NCBI GenBank assembly: GCA_946887085.1
Contig: CAMPKG010000097.1
Coordinates: forward strand, 1-10,320
Direction: 5' to 3'
DNA: 10,320 nt
From: an uncultured Sphingobacteriales bacterium
GTDB taxonomy: Bacteria > Bacteroidota > Bacteroidia > Chitinophagales > Chitinophagaceae
A program made the translations under genes and the position numbers. Below the pieces are notes generated by a model. It saw only the letters and a program-made list of their open reading frames with translations. It was not told the DNA's origin and ran no database searches. Shown one piece after another: positions 1 through 6,124 of this stretch (the stretch's first letter is position 1; each line of letters opens with the position of its first letter).

Positions 1-1486
1 CCCGCAAACCTTGAAGGGTGCCTTGGGCATCAAAGCAAAGCTGACCGACATCTTCCTGCAGGTGAAACTGAATGGGGACATGGCCTTGCTTAAAGCCATT
101 ATCTCCCTGCTGATGGACGAGGAAGCGAAAGCACCGGGCACAGTATTCGATCCTGAATTTATTGCAGCGCACACCACAGGTTATCCCGAGCTTGTCATTA
201 ATATCGGTAAATACAATATCGAACAACTCTCTGAAGCCTGTGGTATCAGTATAGAGCAGATAAAACAAACTGCCGATGCGCTGAAGCATCGCAAAAAGAT
301 CATTGCCTGTTGGGCGATGGGTTTGACGCAGCACAAGAATGCTGTTGACACTATTAAAGAAGTGGTGAACCTGTTGCTGCTGAAAGGCAGCATTGGCAAG
401 CCCGGTGCCGGTACCTGTCCCGTGCGCGGGCACAGCAATGTGCAGGGCGACCGCACTATGGGCATCTACGAAAAACCCTCGAAAGCCTTTATCGACAAGC
501 TGCGGTTCGTTTATGGCTTCAAACCTCCCTACCATCATGGTTACGATACGGTGGAGTGCATACATGCTATGTATCAGCGTAAGGCAAAAGTCTTTTTCGC
601 CATGGGTGGCAATTTCCTGAGCGCCACACCGGATACCGAATATACAGCGGAGGCTCTGCGTCGTTGCCGGCTTACTGTGCATGTGTCCACGAAACTTAAC
701 CGCAGTCACCTGATACATGGTGAAGAAGCCATTATACTCCCCTGCCTTGGCCGCAGCGATAAGGATGTGATGAATGGCCAGGAGCAATTTATCAGCTGCG
801 AGAACTCGATGGGTGTGGTACAGATGTCCAAAGGTGGGCTGAAGCCGATATCGGATCAATTGCTGAGCGAACCCGCGATCGTTTGCCGTCTTGCCAAAGC
901 AACCCTTGGGAGCAACAGTAAGGTGAACTGGGACCTGTACGAAGAGCATTATGACCATATCCGGAACGATATAGAACTGGTTATACCCGGCTTTACCGAT
1001 TATAACAAACGTGTGCGCATCCCGGGCGGCTTTTACCTGCCCAATGCCAACCGAGAAGGAAGGTTTAGTACGTTTGATGGTAAAGCTGCGTTGAGCATTG
1101 CCGATGTTACTTTCCATAAGCTGGCCGATGATGAGCTGATGATGATGACCATCCGCAGCCACGACCAGTTCAACACCACCATTTATGGCCTCGACGACCG
1201 CTACCGGGGGGTTTACAACGAGCGCCGGGTGATCTTCATGAATGAAAGAGACATGAACAAACGTGGCTTGAAACAGGGTGACATTGTTGACCTCTTCAAC
1301 TATCACGAAGGCACCGAACGGGTAGCGCACAAGTTTATCGTCATTCCTTTCAGCATACCGGAGCGATGCACAGCCACCTACTTCCCCGAGGCCAACGTCC
1401 TGGTGCCTATCAACAGCACTGCCGATAAAAGCAATACGCCCACATCTAAAATGGTGATATTGAAGGTGCGGAAACATGAGGGTTAG
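1..1486 (+). CDS. FdhF/YdeP-type molybdopterin oxidoreductase, 5'-truncated by window edge
   Basis: This is the C-terminal part of a molybdopterin-dependent oxidoreductase of the FdhF/YdeP type. The frame (phase 2) is open from the first bases, so the true start lies left of the window and the TTG at 11 is not a start. About 494 codons are visible; YdeP-like proteins are usually about 750 residues. Visible family hallmarks are the segment around 390-460 with GKPGAG, CPVRGHSNVQGDR and TMGI, the AMGGNFLSA segment near 600, and the C-terminal molybdopterin-dinucleotide-binding domain from about 1130, with SHDQFNTTIYGLDDRYRGV. The family is related to formate dehydrogenase catalytic subunits, but its physiological substrate is generally unknown; E. 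coli YdeP has been linked to acid resistance. The N-terminal region that would show cofactor or metal ligands is outside the window. Stop is TAG at 1484-1486. Family call is secure, substrate is not. Confidence 0.9.
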   Translation, partial: PQTLKGALGIKAKLTDIFLQVKLNGDMALLKAIISLLMDEEAKAPGTVFDPEFIAAHTTGYPELVINIGKYNIEQLSEACGISIEQIKQTADALKHRKKIIACWAMGLTQHKNAVDTIKEVVNLLLLKGSIGKPGAGTCPVRGHSNVQGDRTMGIYEKPSKAFIDKLRFVYGFKPPYHHGYDTVECIHAMYQRKAKVFFAMGGNFLSATPDTEYTAEALRRCRLTVHVSTKLNRSHLIHGEEAIILPCLGRSDKDVMNGQEQFISCENSMGVVQMSKGGLKPISDQLLSEPAIVCRLAKATLGSNSKVNWDLYEEHYDHIRNDIELVIPGFTDYNKRVRIPGGFYLPNANREGRFSTFDGKAALSIADVTFHKLADDELMMMTIRSHDQFNTTIYGLDDRYRGVYNERRVIFMNERDMNKRGLKQGDIVDLFNYHEGTERVAHKFIVIPFSIPERCTATYFPEANVLVPINSTADKSNTPTSKMVILKVRKHEG

Positions 1487-1527
1487 GTAATTAGGTTAAT
1501 TGGGTTGATTAGGTCAATTCGGATGAA
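1483..1527. repeat. Degenerate 9-bp tandem array, left copy
   Basis: Five consecutive units of 8-10 bases run TTAGGTAA, TTAGGTTAA, TTGGGTTGA, TTAGGTCAA and TTCGGATGAA. The array begins on the stop codon of the oxidoreductase gene. The units share TTxGG followed by an A/T-rich end. It is the left of two such arrays in the 338-base gene-free stretch 1487-1824. No coding potential is seen. A diverged minisatellite is the likely reading; function is unknown. Confidence 0.6.
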
Positions 1528-1546
1528 TTTGGGGGTAGCTTTAAAA

Positions 1547-1679
1547 TGATAATGTTTGTTGTCGTTTCAGGGTTTTTAAAAATGCAACAAACTGCATTGT
1601 CGCGTCATTTCAGGCCCAGATCAATTGCTAACCAATAGTTTAGGTTCATAGTAAAAACATTTCGTTTTGATAATGTTTG
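1547..1679. repeat. Pair of 12-bp direct repeats between the two 9-bp arrays
   Basis: TGATAATGTTTG occurs identically at 1547-1558 and 1668-1679, 121 bases apart. After the first copy there is also an inverted pair, GTTTGTTG at 1554-1561 and CAACAAAC at 1585-1592, which could fold into an 8-bp stem with a 23-base loop; no T-tract follows, so it is not a convincing terminator. The rest of the stretch between the arrays shows no gene or RNA that I recognise. Confidence 0.4.
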
Positions 1680-1698
1680 CTTCGTTGCCTGAACCTCG

Positions 1699-1735
1699 GA
1701 TTAGGCTGATTTTGCTGATTAACCGTGATTAAAAT
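1699..1735. repeat. Degenerate 9-bp tandem array, right copy
   Basis: Four units run GATTAGGCT, GATTTTGCT, GATTAACCGT and GATTAAAAT, again with a period of about nine bases. The first unit shares GATTAGG with the left array (1507-1513). Together with the left array it flanks about 170 bases of non-coding DNA. Confidence 0.5.
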
Positions 1736-1824
1736 AGCACATTCAATGTAGTCAGCTTTCCCGATAGCTACCCGGACTGCGGCTACGGCAATTTTCCACT
1801 ACAAATATACATAAAATAAACGTT

Positions 1825-2106
1825 TTGTCAAAATGCCGTATCATGGCTGGTAATTTCTCAGAGGGCCTGGCGCCGGTCATTGGCAGGTCACGCGGGCTGG
1901 GGTTCATTGATAAAACCGGCAAGCTGGTGATACCCTGCAAATACGAGGCAGCGGTTGGCGGGGCCTATCCTTTTCCTTATGTCATCCTGCCGGAGTTTAA
2001 AGGCGGGTTTGCCTACATCAAGGCGTTCAAAGGATACATCGACAATAAAGGGCGGGAATATTTCTCAGGCAAACGTGTAGAGGATCATTACGATTTCAGT
2101 CATTAG
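1825..2106 (+). CDS. Short WG-repeat protein, probably a 5'-truncated remnant
   Basis: The product (up to 93 residues) carries about two WG (KWG) repeats: FSEGLAPV followed by GFIDKTGKLVIP near the N-terminus, then GFAYIKAFKGYIDNKGREYF. WG repeats form extended structures in proteins that usually carry many copies and often a signal peptide; here there are only two and no signal peptide. The segment SKCRI before MAGNFSEG resembles the end of a preceding repeat, so homology seems to extend to about 1825 and then stop; an in-frame TAG lies at 1765-1767. Possible starts are TTG at 1825 or ATG at 1843, neither with a clear promoter. It could be a decayed 3' end of a longer gene or a genuine small gene. 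The WG family call is good, expression is doubtful. Confidence 0.55.
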   Translation: MSKCRIMAGNFSEGLAPVIGRSRGLGFIDKTGKLVIPCKYEAAVGGAYPFPYVILPEFKGGFAYIKAFKGYIDNKGREYFSGKRVEDHYDFSH

Positions 2107-2117
2107 CATGCTATTGG

Positions 2118-2125
2118 TACATTTT
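2118..2125 (+). promoter_or_regulatory. Possible -7 element for the small membrane-protein gene
   Basis: TACATTTT matches the Bacteroidota -7 consensus TAnnTTTG at seven of eight positions, 25 bases before the ATG at 2151. No convincing -33 TTG is seen at the right distance, so this is tentative. Confidence 0.3.
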
Positions 2126-2150
2126 CGTAATTTTATTACAAATCTATCCC

Positions 2151-2357
2151 ATGCAACATCTAAAACAAATTCTCAATCGAAGCACCTTCAGGCTATTGAT
2201 AGCTGCCCTGGCTGGCGCAATGCTCGGAACCTTCATTATGGAAATGGCTGACCTGCATATCATGGTAGTATTTGCCGGCGCCGCCGCTTGCACCGCCATG
2301 GAAAGGCGCAGGATAAAGGATGAGCAGAAACTAAAGGAAAGATCAAAGCAACTATAA
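2151..2357 (+). CDS. Small membrane protein, 68 residues, function unknown
   Basis: An ATG at 2151 opens a 68-residue reading frame ending in TAA. Two hydrophobic stretches (about residues 14-30 and 35-48) suggest an inner-membrane hairpin, followed by a highly charged, basic tail from residue 50 (ERRRIKDEQKLKERSK) that would sit in the cytoplasm. Glycine and alanine are frequent in the first segment, as in helix-packing proteins. No family is recognised. It has its own short 5' region after the WG fragment and a strong terminator seven bases after its stop, which supports it as a transcribed unit. A minus-strand frame over the same bases has no family resemblance. Confidence 0.6.
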   Translation: MQHLKQILNRSTFRLLIAALAGAMLGTFIMEMADLHIMVVFAGAAACTAMERRRIKDEQKLKERSKQL

Positions 2358-2363
2358 AACGAG

Positions 2364-2396
2364 AAGCCCGGCAAGATGCCGGGCTTTGATCATTTT
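2364..2396 (+). terminator. Rho-independent terminator between convergent genes
   Basis: A perfect 9-bp stem, AAGCCCGGC at 2364-2372 with GCCGGGCTT at 2378-2386, closes a five-base loop and is followed by a T-rich stretch to 2396. It stands between the small membrane-protein gene and the convergent lipoprotein gene. On the minus strand the stem is followed by a weaker T-rich run, so it may serve both. Confidence 0.85.
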
Positions 2397-2407
2397 TAGA
2401 GCGCGTC

Positions 2408-3286
2408 TTATTTTTCTTTTGTTGCAGACCCCGCCGGTAAGCTGTTATTCTGCAACTTATAATAAGTACCGGGGGTTGCAGCTGTGGGCACATCCAGCGC
2501 AAGCGGTTTTATATAAAACGGTGCTGCGCTATTATCCGGATTCGGTTCAACCGAAATAACTATTCTATGTCCCTGGAGATTTGCGGGGAATGTCAGGCCT
2601 GCAGGAGCATTTTCCAGGAAATCCTCGCCGGGAAAACCGGGTGCAGGTAAAGTGCCGTTATGACTGGATGAAGCATCGGGGCCGGTGGCCGCTTTGAATT
2701 TCCCGGTTGATACCGGTATCCCATTTATGATCGCCCATCCCTCGTATTGCCATGCTGCAGACAATGCAGGAAGCTCAAGAGAAGCCATGCCGGTTTCAGG
2801 ATTAAGAAACCATACCCCGCTGGTCTCGAAACTGGCCGGCCCATTGGTGGGTGTTGCCATAACAAAACCACCGCTGGCTATTGAAAGATCGGTGCCCAAT
2901 ACACGGGAATGCCCTGTTGTTAAGGCAGCTTTATTTTTGTTGAAATCACCCGCGAGTACCGTGTGCGCCGATCTTTCGGAACTGATATCGGGGTTTGGTT
3001 CCACTGATACCAGGAAGCTGGTTGCCCTGGATAGATAAGAGTAGTCGACGCTGAAATACTCCTTACTCATTTTACCATCGTTGTCGATAGTGAATTTACC
3101 TGTGCTTACAGGCTGGCCGTCAACGACCATCCATCCTTCGTACTGTTTGTGGCTGCCTGGGTTTTCAAGTCCGGAGAATTGTAACCTGAGGTTATTAGGT
3201 TTTACAGGATCAGTGCTGCCTGAGTTGCAACCGGTAAACATCAGTGCAAAAACAGGTATTGATAAAAACAGGATTTTCCTTCGCAT
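2408..3286 (-). CDS. Lipoprotein with two anti-sigma-K (RskA)-like C-terminal domains
   Basis: The 292-residue product starts with a basic n-region, a hydrophobic core and a lipobox ending at Cys20 (MFTGC), so it should be a lipid-anchored periplasmic or outer-membrane protein. The chosen ATG at 3286 gives this signal directly; an in-frame ATG at 3325 lies upstream of the likely -7 element and is rejected. Two copies of one module are visible, at about residues 48-100 and 180-251. Each has QYEGW, then PVSTGKF, then a strand with SVEPNPD. This layout resembles the extracytoplasmic domain of RskA anti-sigma factors, but no cytoplasmic anti-sigma helix bundle or membrane helix is present. A WFLNPETG segment lies between the modules. 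Ligand and role are unknown. It lies downstream of nudK on the same strand but seems to have its own promoter. Confidence 0.8.
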   Translation of the reverse strand: MRRKILFLSIPVFALMFTGCNSGSTDPVKPNNLRLQFSGLENPGSHKQYEGWMVVDGQPVSTGKFTIDNDGKMSKEYFSVDYSYLSRATSFLVSVEPNPDISSERSAHTVLAGDFNKNKAALTTGHSRVLGTDLSIASGGFVMATPTNGPASFETSGVWFLNPETGMASLELPALSAAWQYEGWAIINGIPVSTGKFKAATGPDASSSHNGTLPAPGFPGEDFLENAPAGLTFPANLQGHRIVISVEPNPDNSAAPFYIKPLALDVPTAATPGTYYKLQNNSLPAGSATKEK

Positions 3287-3303
3287 GGGAGATAATTTAA
3301 TTC

Positions 3304-3334
3304 CAAAATAGGTACTTATCTCCAAAATTTCAAA
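3304..3334 (-). promoter_or_regulatory. Promoter for the RskA-like lipoprotein gene
   Basis: On the minus strand TTTG (3334-3331) is followed after 20 bases by TATTTTG (3310-3304), which is close to the Bacteroidota pattern TTTG, about 19-22 bases, TAnnTTTG, with one base missing in the -7 element. It ends 17 bases before the ATG at 3286, leaving a very short leader, and it decides against the upstream ATG at 3325. Confidence 0.5.
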
Positions 3335-3368
3335 TGCGTAAAGTAATATCAGGCAGAACTCAGCAGGT

Positions 3369-3947
3369 TCACAGTAATTTGTTTATGTATGCGTATTGTA
3401 ACAGCATGATGGTTTTTGCATCACGTATTCCGCCAGTGCGCACCATTTGCATTGCCTCATCCATGGATAGCTCCAGCAATTCAATATCTTCCTGTTCGTC
3501 GGCCACACCACCCCCCTCTCCCTTTTTCATCCGCTCATCATACGCAGCCACGTATAAGTAAAGCAGTTCGGTCACTACACCCGGAGACATATACGACTCG
3601 TATACACGTTGTACCTCGCCCACTTCATACCCGGTTTCTTCTTTTATCTCGCGGATGATGCATGCATCCGGATCTGCCTCGTCCAGCAGGCCCGCACATA
3701 CCTCTATCAGCATTCCATCTTCATTGCCATTCAGATAAGTTGGCATACGAAATTGTTTTACGAGGAGCACCCTGCCTTTTTCCTTGTTGTATAACAGCAC
3801 ACCTGCACCATTTCCGCGATCGTACACTTCGCGGGAATGTGAGAGGACTCTTCCTTTGCTGTCCAGGTAATTGTAGGTCACTTTTTTCAGCGTATAGTAG
3901 CTGGATGAAAGTATTTTCGTATCGGTGATCTCGATCTTTTTGTTCAT
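3369..3947 (-). CDS. nudK: GDP-mannose pyrophosphatase NudK (Nudix hydrolase)
   Basis: NudK hydrolyses GDP-mannose to GMP and mannose 1-phosphate in the cytoplasm and so affects nucleotide-sugar pools. The product (192 residues from the ATG at 3947; 193 from the adjacent ATG at 3950) matches the length of E. coli NudK, about 191. Shared features are DTKILSSSYYTLKKVTYNY near the N-terminus, REVYDRGNGAGVLLYN, and QFRMPTYLNGNEDG. The Nudix box is at residues 86-107, with core REIKEETGY at 99-107 and Asp where the generic box has its first Glu. Then come YESYMSPG and the C-terminal GGIRDAKT. The frame is open to 3995, but the extra residues are not family-like and would cross the divergent promoter. 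The lipoprotein gene lies downstream on the same strand. Function is assigned by family with high confidence. Confidence 0.93.
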   Translation of the reverse strand: MNKKIEITDTKILSSSYYTLKKVTYNYLDSKGRVLSHSREVYDRGNGAGVLLYNKEKGRVLLVKQFRMPTYLNGNEDGMLIEVCAGLLDEADPDACIIREIKEETGYEVGEVQRVYESYMSPGVVTELLYLYVAAYDERMKKGEGGGVADEQEDIELLELSMDEAMQMVRTGGIRDAKTIMLLQYAYINKLL

Positions 3948-3979
3948 CATGCAATTTGCGAAGAAAACCGCCGTTATTG

Positions 3980-4009
3980 AAAAAATAGCTATCATTGACC
4001 ATCAGCCAA
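3980..4009 (-). promoter_or_regulatory. Likely nudK promoter
   Basis: On the minus strand TTG (4009-4007) is followed after 19 bases by TATTTTTT (3987-3980), which matches TAnnTTTG at seven of eight positions. It lies 33 bases before the nudK ATG at 3947 and overlaps the putative -7 element of the divergent lipoprotein gene. Confidence 0.4.
3990..3997 (+). promoter_or_regulatory. Possible -7 element for the 136-residue lipoprotein gene
   Basis: TATCATTG matches TAnnTTTG at seven of eight positions and lies 15 bases before the ATG at 4012. No well-placed -33 TTG is seen. It overlaps the nudK promoter on the other strand. Confidence 0.3.
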
Positions 4010-4011
4010 CT

Positions 4012-4422
4012 ATGACGAGGCTAATAACCATATTAATGATCTTACTTGCTTTGTCCGGCTGCGACATGCCTGAATGCAAAAACACTAATCCCGTGTTTGA
4101 TGAATACTCGTTGCGTACCAATGAGTACAAAGCAGAACTGGCTAAACAACTGCGCACCCGCAAACCTGAAGACATCCGCTACTGGATCGGCTACTACCAC
4201 ATAGTTGGCGGCAGAGAGTATGTCAGCGTATATACCCAGGCAGACAGCTTATGTGCCATGATGTTTCTTGACATCTCTAATGGTGAAGGCTGGAAACGAT
4301 TCAAAGAAGCCAAAGGCGGTGGCTACAACGGCGCAGAAATAAAGGGCATGCAGTACCATGTGCGGCAAAGCATTACCGGGCCCGAGTTCATCTTCGACAG
4401 TATGGACTATATCTTCGACTGA
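4012..4422 (+). CDS. Small lipoprotein of unknown function
   Basis: From the ATG at 4012 the product has 136 residues and begins with a short lipoprotein signal, MTRLITILMILLALSGC, with lipobox LSGC. An in-frame upstream start at 3925 would bury this signal behind 29 residues and is rejected. The mature part has a cysteine-containing N-terminus (DMPECKNTNPVFDEYS), then charged, helix-prone sequence (EYKAELAKQL), then a beta-rich half with YWIGYYHI, EYVSVYTQ, DSLCAMMFLDI, GGGYNGAEIKG and EFIFDSMDYIFD at the very end. It resembles an uncharacterised lipoprotein family I recall from Bacteroidota, which I cannot name. Expected location is the periplasmic face of a membrane. It is divergent from nudK with 64 bases between starts. 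No clear terminator follows. Confidence 0.75.
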   Translation: MTRLITILMILLALSGCDMPECKNTNPVFDEYSLRTNEYKAELAKQLRTRKPEDIRYWIGYYHIVGGREYVSVYTQADSLCAMMFLDISNGEGWKRFKEAKGGGYNGAEIKGMQYHVRQSITGPEFIFDSMDYIFD

Positions 4423-4533
4423 GTCCAGCCCCGATTAAGCATTTTTAAGTATTTCCAAGCAGAAATCCCCCCAACTTAGTGAGAGAAATCATTCTCAATT
4501 CACTCAAATTTGGTTCATCATAAAACCGCTTTT

Positions 4534-5631
4534 ATGAAATACACATTAACTGTTGCAGCCCTTGCGTTTACGGTAACTGCCAACGCACAACTCCGTTTCC
4601 CTGCCGATGGTGGCAGCGTACGGGGAAAAGTCGCCGAGCAAATTGGTATTACCGATGTAACAATTGACTATGGCCGCCCCGCCGTAAAAGGCCGTGAAGG
4701 GCATGTCTGGGGAGAGTTGGTTCCTAAAGGCTTTGAGGAGAGCTATGCATTAGGTAATAAACAGGTGATACCCTGGCGTGCAGGTGCAAATGAAAACACC
4801 ACAATCGAATTTTCTACCGACGTAATAGTGGAAGGCAAAACACTCCCGGCTGGAAAATACGCTGTGTTCATGGCGTATGACCCGATGGAAACTACCGTAA
4901 TTTTCAACAGGCATACCCTGGCATGGGGTGCCTATTTCTACGATGATAAGGAGGACGCCCTTCGCGTAAAAGTAAAACCAGTTGCACTCACCGAAAGTGT
5001 TGAACGCCTGACTTATGGTTTTGACGGACAAACAGACAGCAGTGCCGTTGTATCGCTACAATGGGAGAAACTGAAAATACCCTTTACGGTTTCTACACAG
5101 CTGCAGAAACTTCAGTTGGAGACCATTGCAAAAGAAATGCGCGGACAGAAGGGTTTTTACGCAAGCAATATGCTGGAAGCCGCAGTATATTTTAAAGAGC
5201 ATAACATCAACCTCGACCAGGCATTGTCTTATATCAACAGCGCTTCAAGATCGATGCCGACGTTTTATGTGTTCTCTCAAAAAGCAGAGATACTTGAAAA
5301 AATGAACAAACCTGCAGACGCAGACGTTGCCATGAAGGACGCAATAAAAGCAGCAAACAATGCCAACCAGCTACATGCTTATGCGCGTAGGCTGCTCAAT
5401 GAAAAGAAGAGCGATAAAGCATTTGAATACTTTAAGCTGAACTACGAAAAATTCCCGGATGTGTATACGACTAATGTTGGTATGGCGCGCGGGTACGAGG
5501 CATTGGGCAATAAAAAACAGGCGCTGAAATATGCTACAAAGGCGCTGCCGCAGGCTCCCGATCCACAAAATAAGGCGGTCATCGAGGAAATGATCAAAAG
5601 CCTGAAAGAAGGAAAGGTGGTTAAAAGCTAA
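4534..5631 (+). CDS. Secreted DUF2911-domain protein with C-terminal TPR-like helices
   Basis: The ATG at 4534 gives 365 residues starting with a Sec signal peptide, MKYTLTVAALAFTVTANAQ, with cleavage expected after ANA; the upstream in-frame ATG at 4510 adds eight residues before the signal and is less likely. Residues about 20-185 form a DUF2911 domain, with the typical VTIDYGRPAVKGR, VWGELVP, PWRAGANENTTIEFS, LPAGKYAVFM and WGAYFYDDKEDALRV segments. The family is common in Bacteroidota and has no established biochemical role. From about residue 195 to 360 the sequence becomes helical, with TPR-like pairs such as NLDQALSYINSA, AFEYFKLNYEKFPD and GYEALGNKKQALKYATKALP, suggesting a protein-binding scaffold. 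Stop is TAA just before a hairpin terminator. The gene stands alone between a lipoprotein gene and the convergent helicase gene. Confidence 0.9.
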   Translation: MKYTLTVAALAFTVTANAQLRFPADGGSVRGKVAEQIGITDVTIDYGRPAVKGREGHVWGELVPKGFEESYALGNKQVIPWRAGANENTTIEFSTDVIVEGKTLPAGKYAVFMAYDPMETTVIFNRHTLAWGAYFYDDKEDALRVKVKPVALTESVERLTYGFDGQTDSSAVVSLQWEKLKIPFTVSTQLQKLQLETIAKEMRGQKGFYASNMLEAAVYFKEHNINLDQALSYINSASRSMPTFYVFSQKAEILEKMNKPADADVAMKDAIKAANNANQLHAYARRLLNEKKSDKAFEYFKLNYEKFPDVYTTNVGMARGYEALGNKKQALKYATKALPQAPDPQNKAVIEEMIKSLKEGKVVKS

Positions 5632-5660
5632 GGCTTGCGGCCGGTTATGTGACAAAGAGC

Positions 5661-5692
5661 AAGGCTGCGTTCCCGCAGCCTTTTTATTTTTT
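5661..5692 (+). terminator. Rho-independent terminator after the DUF2911 gene
   Basis: A perfect 9-bp stem, AAGGCTGCG at 5661-5669 with CGCAGCCTT at 5674-5682, closes a TTCC loop and is followed by a T-rich tract to 5692. The tract overlaps the stop codon of the convergent helicase gene (5684-5686), so the hairpin may end transcription from both sides. Confidence 0.9.
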
Positions 5693-6124
5693 CTTGCCTT
5701 TCCAGTTTCGTTTTTTGAAATCTCTTTTTCCCTTAGTACCTGGATTGTATTCAGGTCCTGGCGGAATGCCTTCAGGGTTAGGAACTTTGCTTACTTCCAT
5801 CCCCATCAGCTGCTCTATCTGCGCAAACCGGCGCTGGTCTTTGTTGTTGATAAATGTTATCGCTGTTCCTGTACTAGCAGCGCGTGCCGTACGGCCTATG
5901 CGGTGTATATAATCCTCAGGGTCTGGCGGCACATCGTAATTCATTACAAGGTCTATGCCCTCAACATCTATGCCTCTCGACAGAACATCCGTACCAACGA
6001 TAACAGGCAATTGCCTGCTTTTGAATTCGCGCAGTATATCTTCCCGCTCTGCCTGCTCCAGGTCTGAGTGAAAGGATTTGATATTCATGCCGCGTTTCAG
6101 TTCGTTGTATAGTTTCTTTACATG
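5684..6124 (-). CDS. DEAD-box helicase, C-terminal part (RecA-like domain 2) after amber
   Basis: This stretch continues the helicase frame after the amber codon. It carries HSDLEQAERE, motif V region VGTDVLSRGIDVEGID, and motif VI HRIGRTARA with its arginine finger. It ends in a lysine-rich tail (KRDFKKRNWKGKKK) of the kind RhlE proteins use for RNA contact. The first in-frame ATG, at 6088, would give 134 residues; it has no visible promoter or ribosome signal. The ATG overlapping the amber region (6123-6121) is followed at once by TAA in another frame and cannot restart translation. Confidence 0.6.
   Translation of the reverse strand, partial: HVKKLYNELKRGMNIKSFHSDLEQAEREDILREFKSRQLPVIVGTDVLSRGIDVEGIDLVMNYDVPPDPEDYIHRIGRTARAASTGTAITFINNKDQRRFAQIEQLMGMEVSKVPNPEGIPPGPEYNPGTKGKRDFKKRNWKGKKK

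Noticed and set aside
1757..1782. Possible palindromic repeat around CCCGATAGCTACCCGG
   Set aside because: The core TAGCTA is symmetric but the outer arms do not pair well; not enough to call a repeat element.
3287..3325. ATG at 3325 as start of the RskA-like lipoprotein
   Set aside because: The -7 element lies downstream of it and the signal peptide begins at the ATG at 3286.
3925..4011. Upstream 29-residue extension of the 136-residue lipoprotein
   Set aside because: It would place extra residues before a clear lipoprotein signal and overlaps the nudK start and promoters; the ATG at 4012 fits better.
5649..5912. Plus-strand frame starting in the terminator region
   Set aside because: It starts in the hairpin region and runs antisense to the helicase C-terminal half without any family resemblance.
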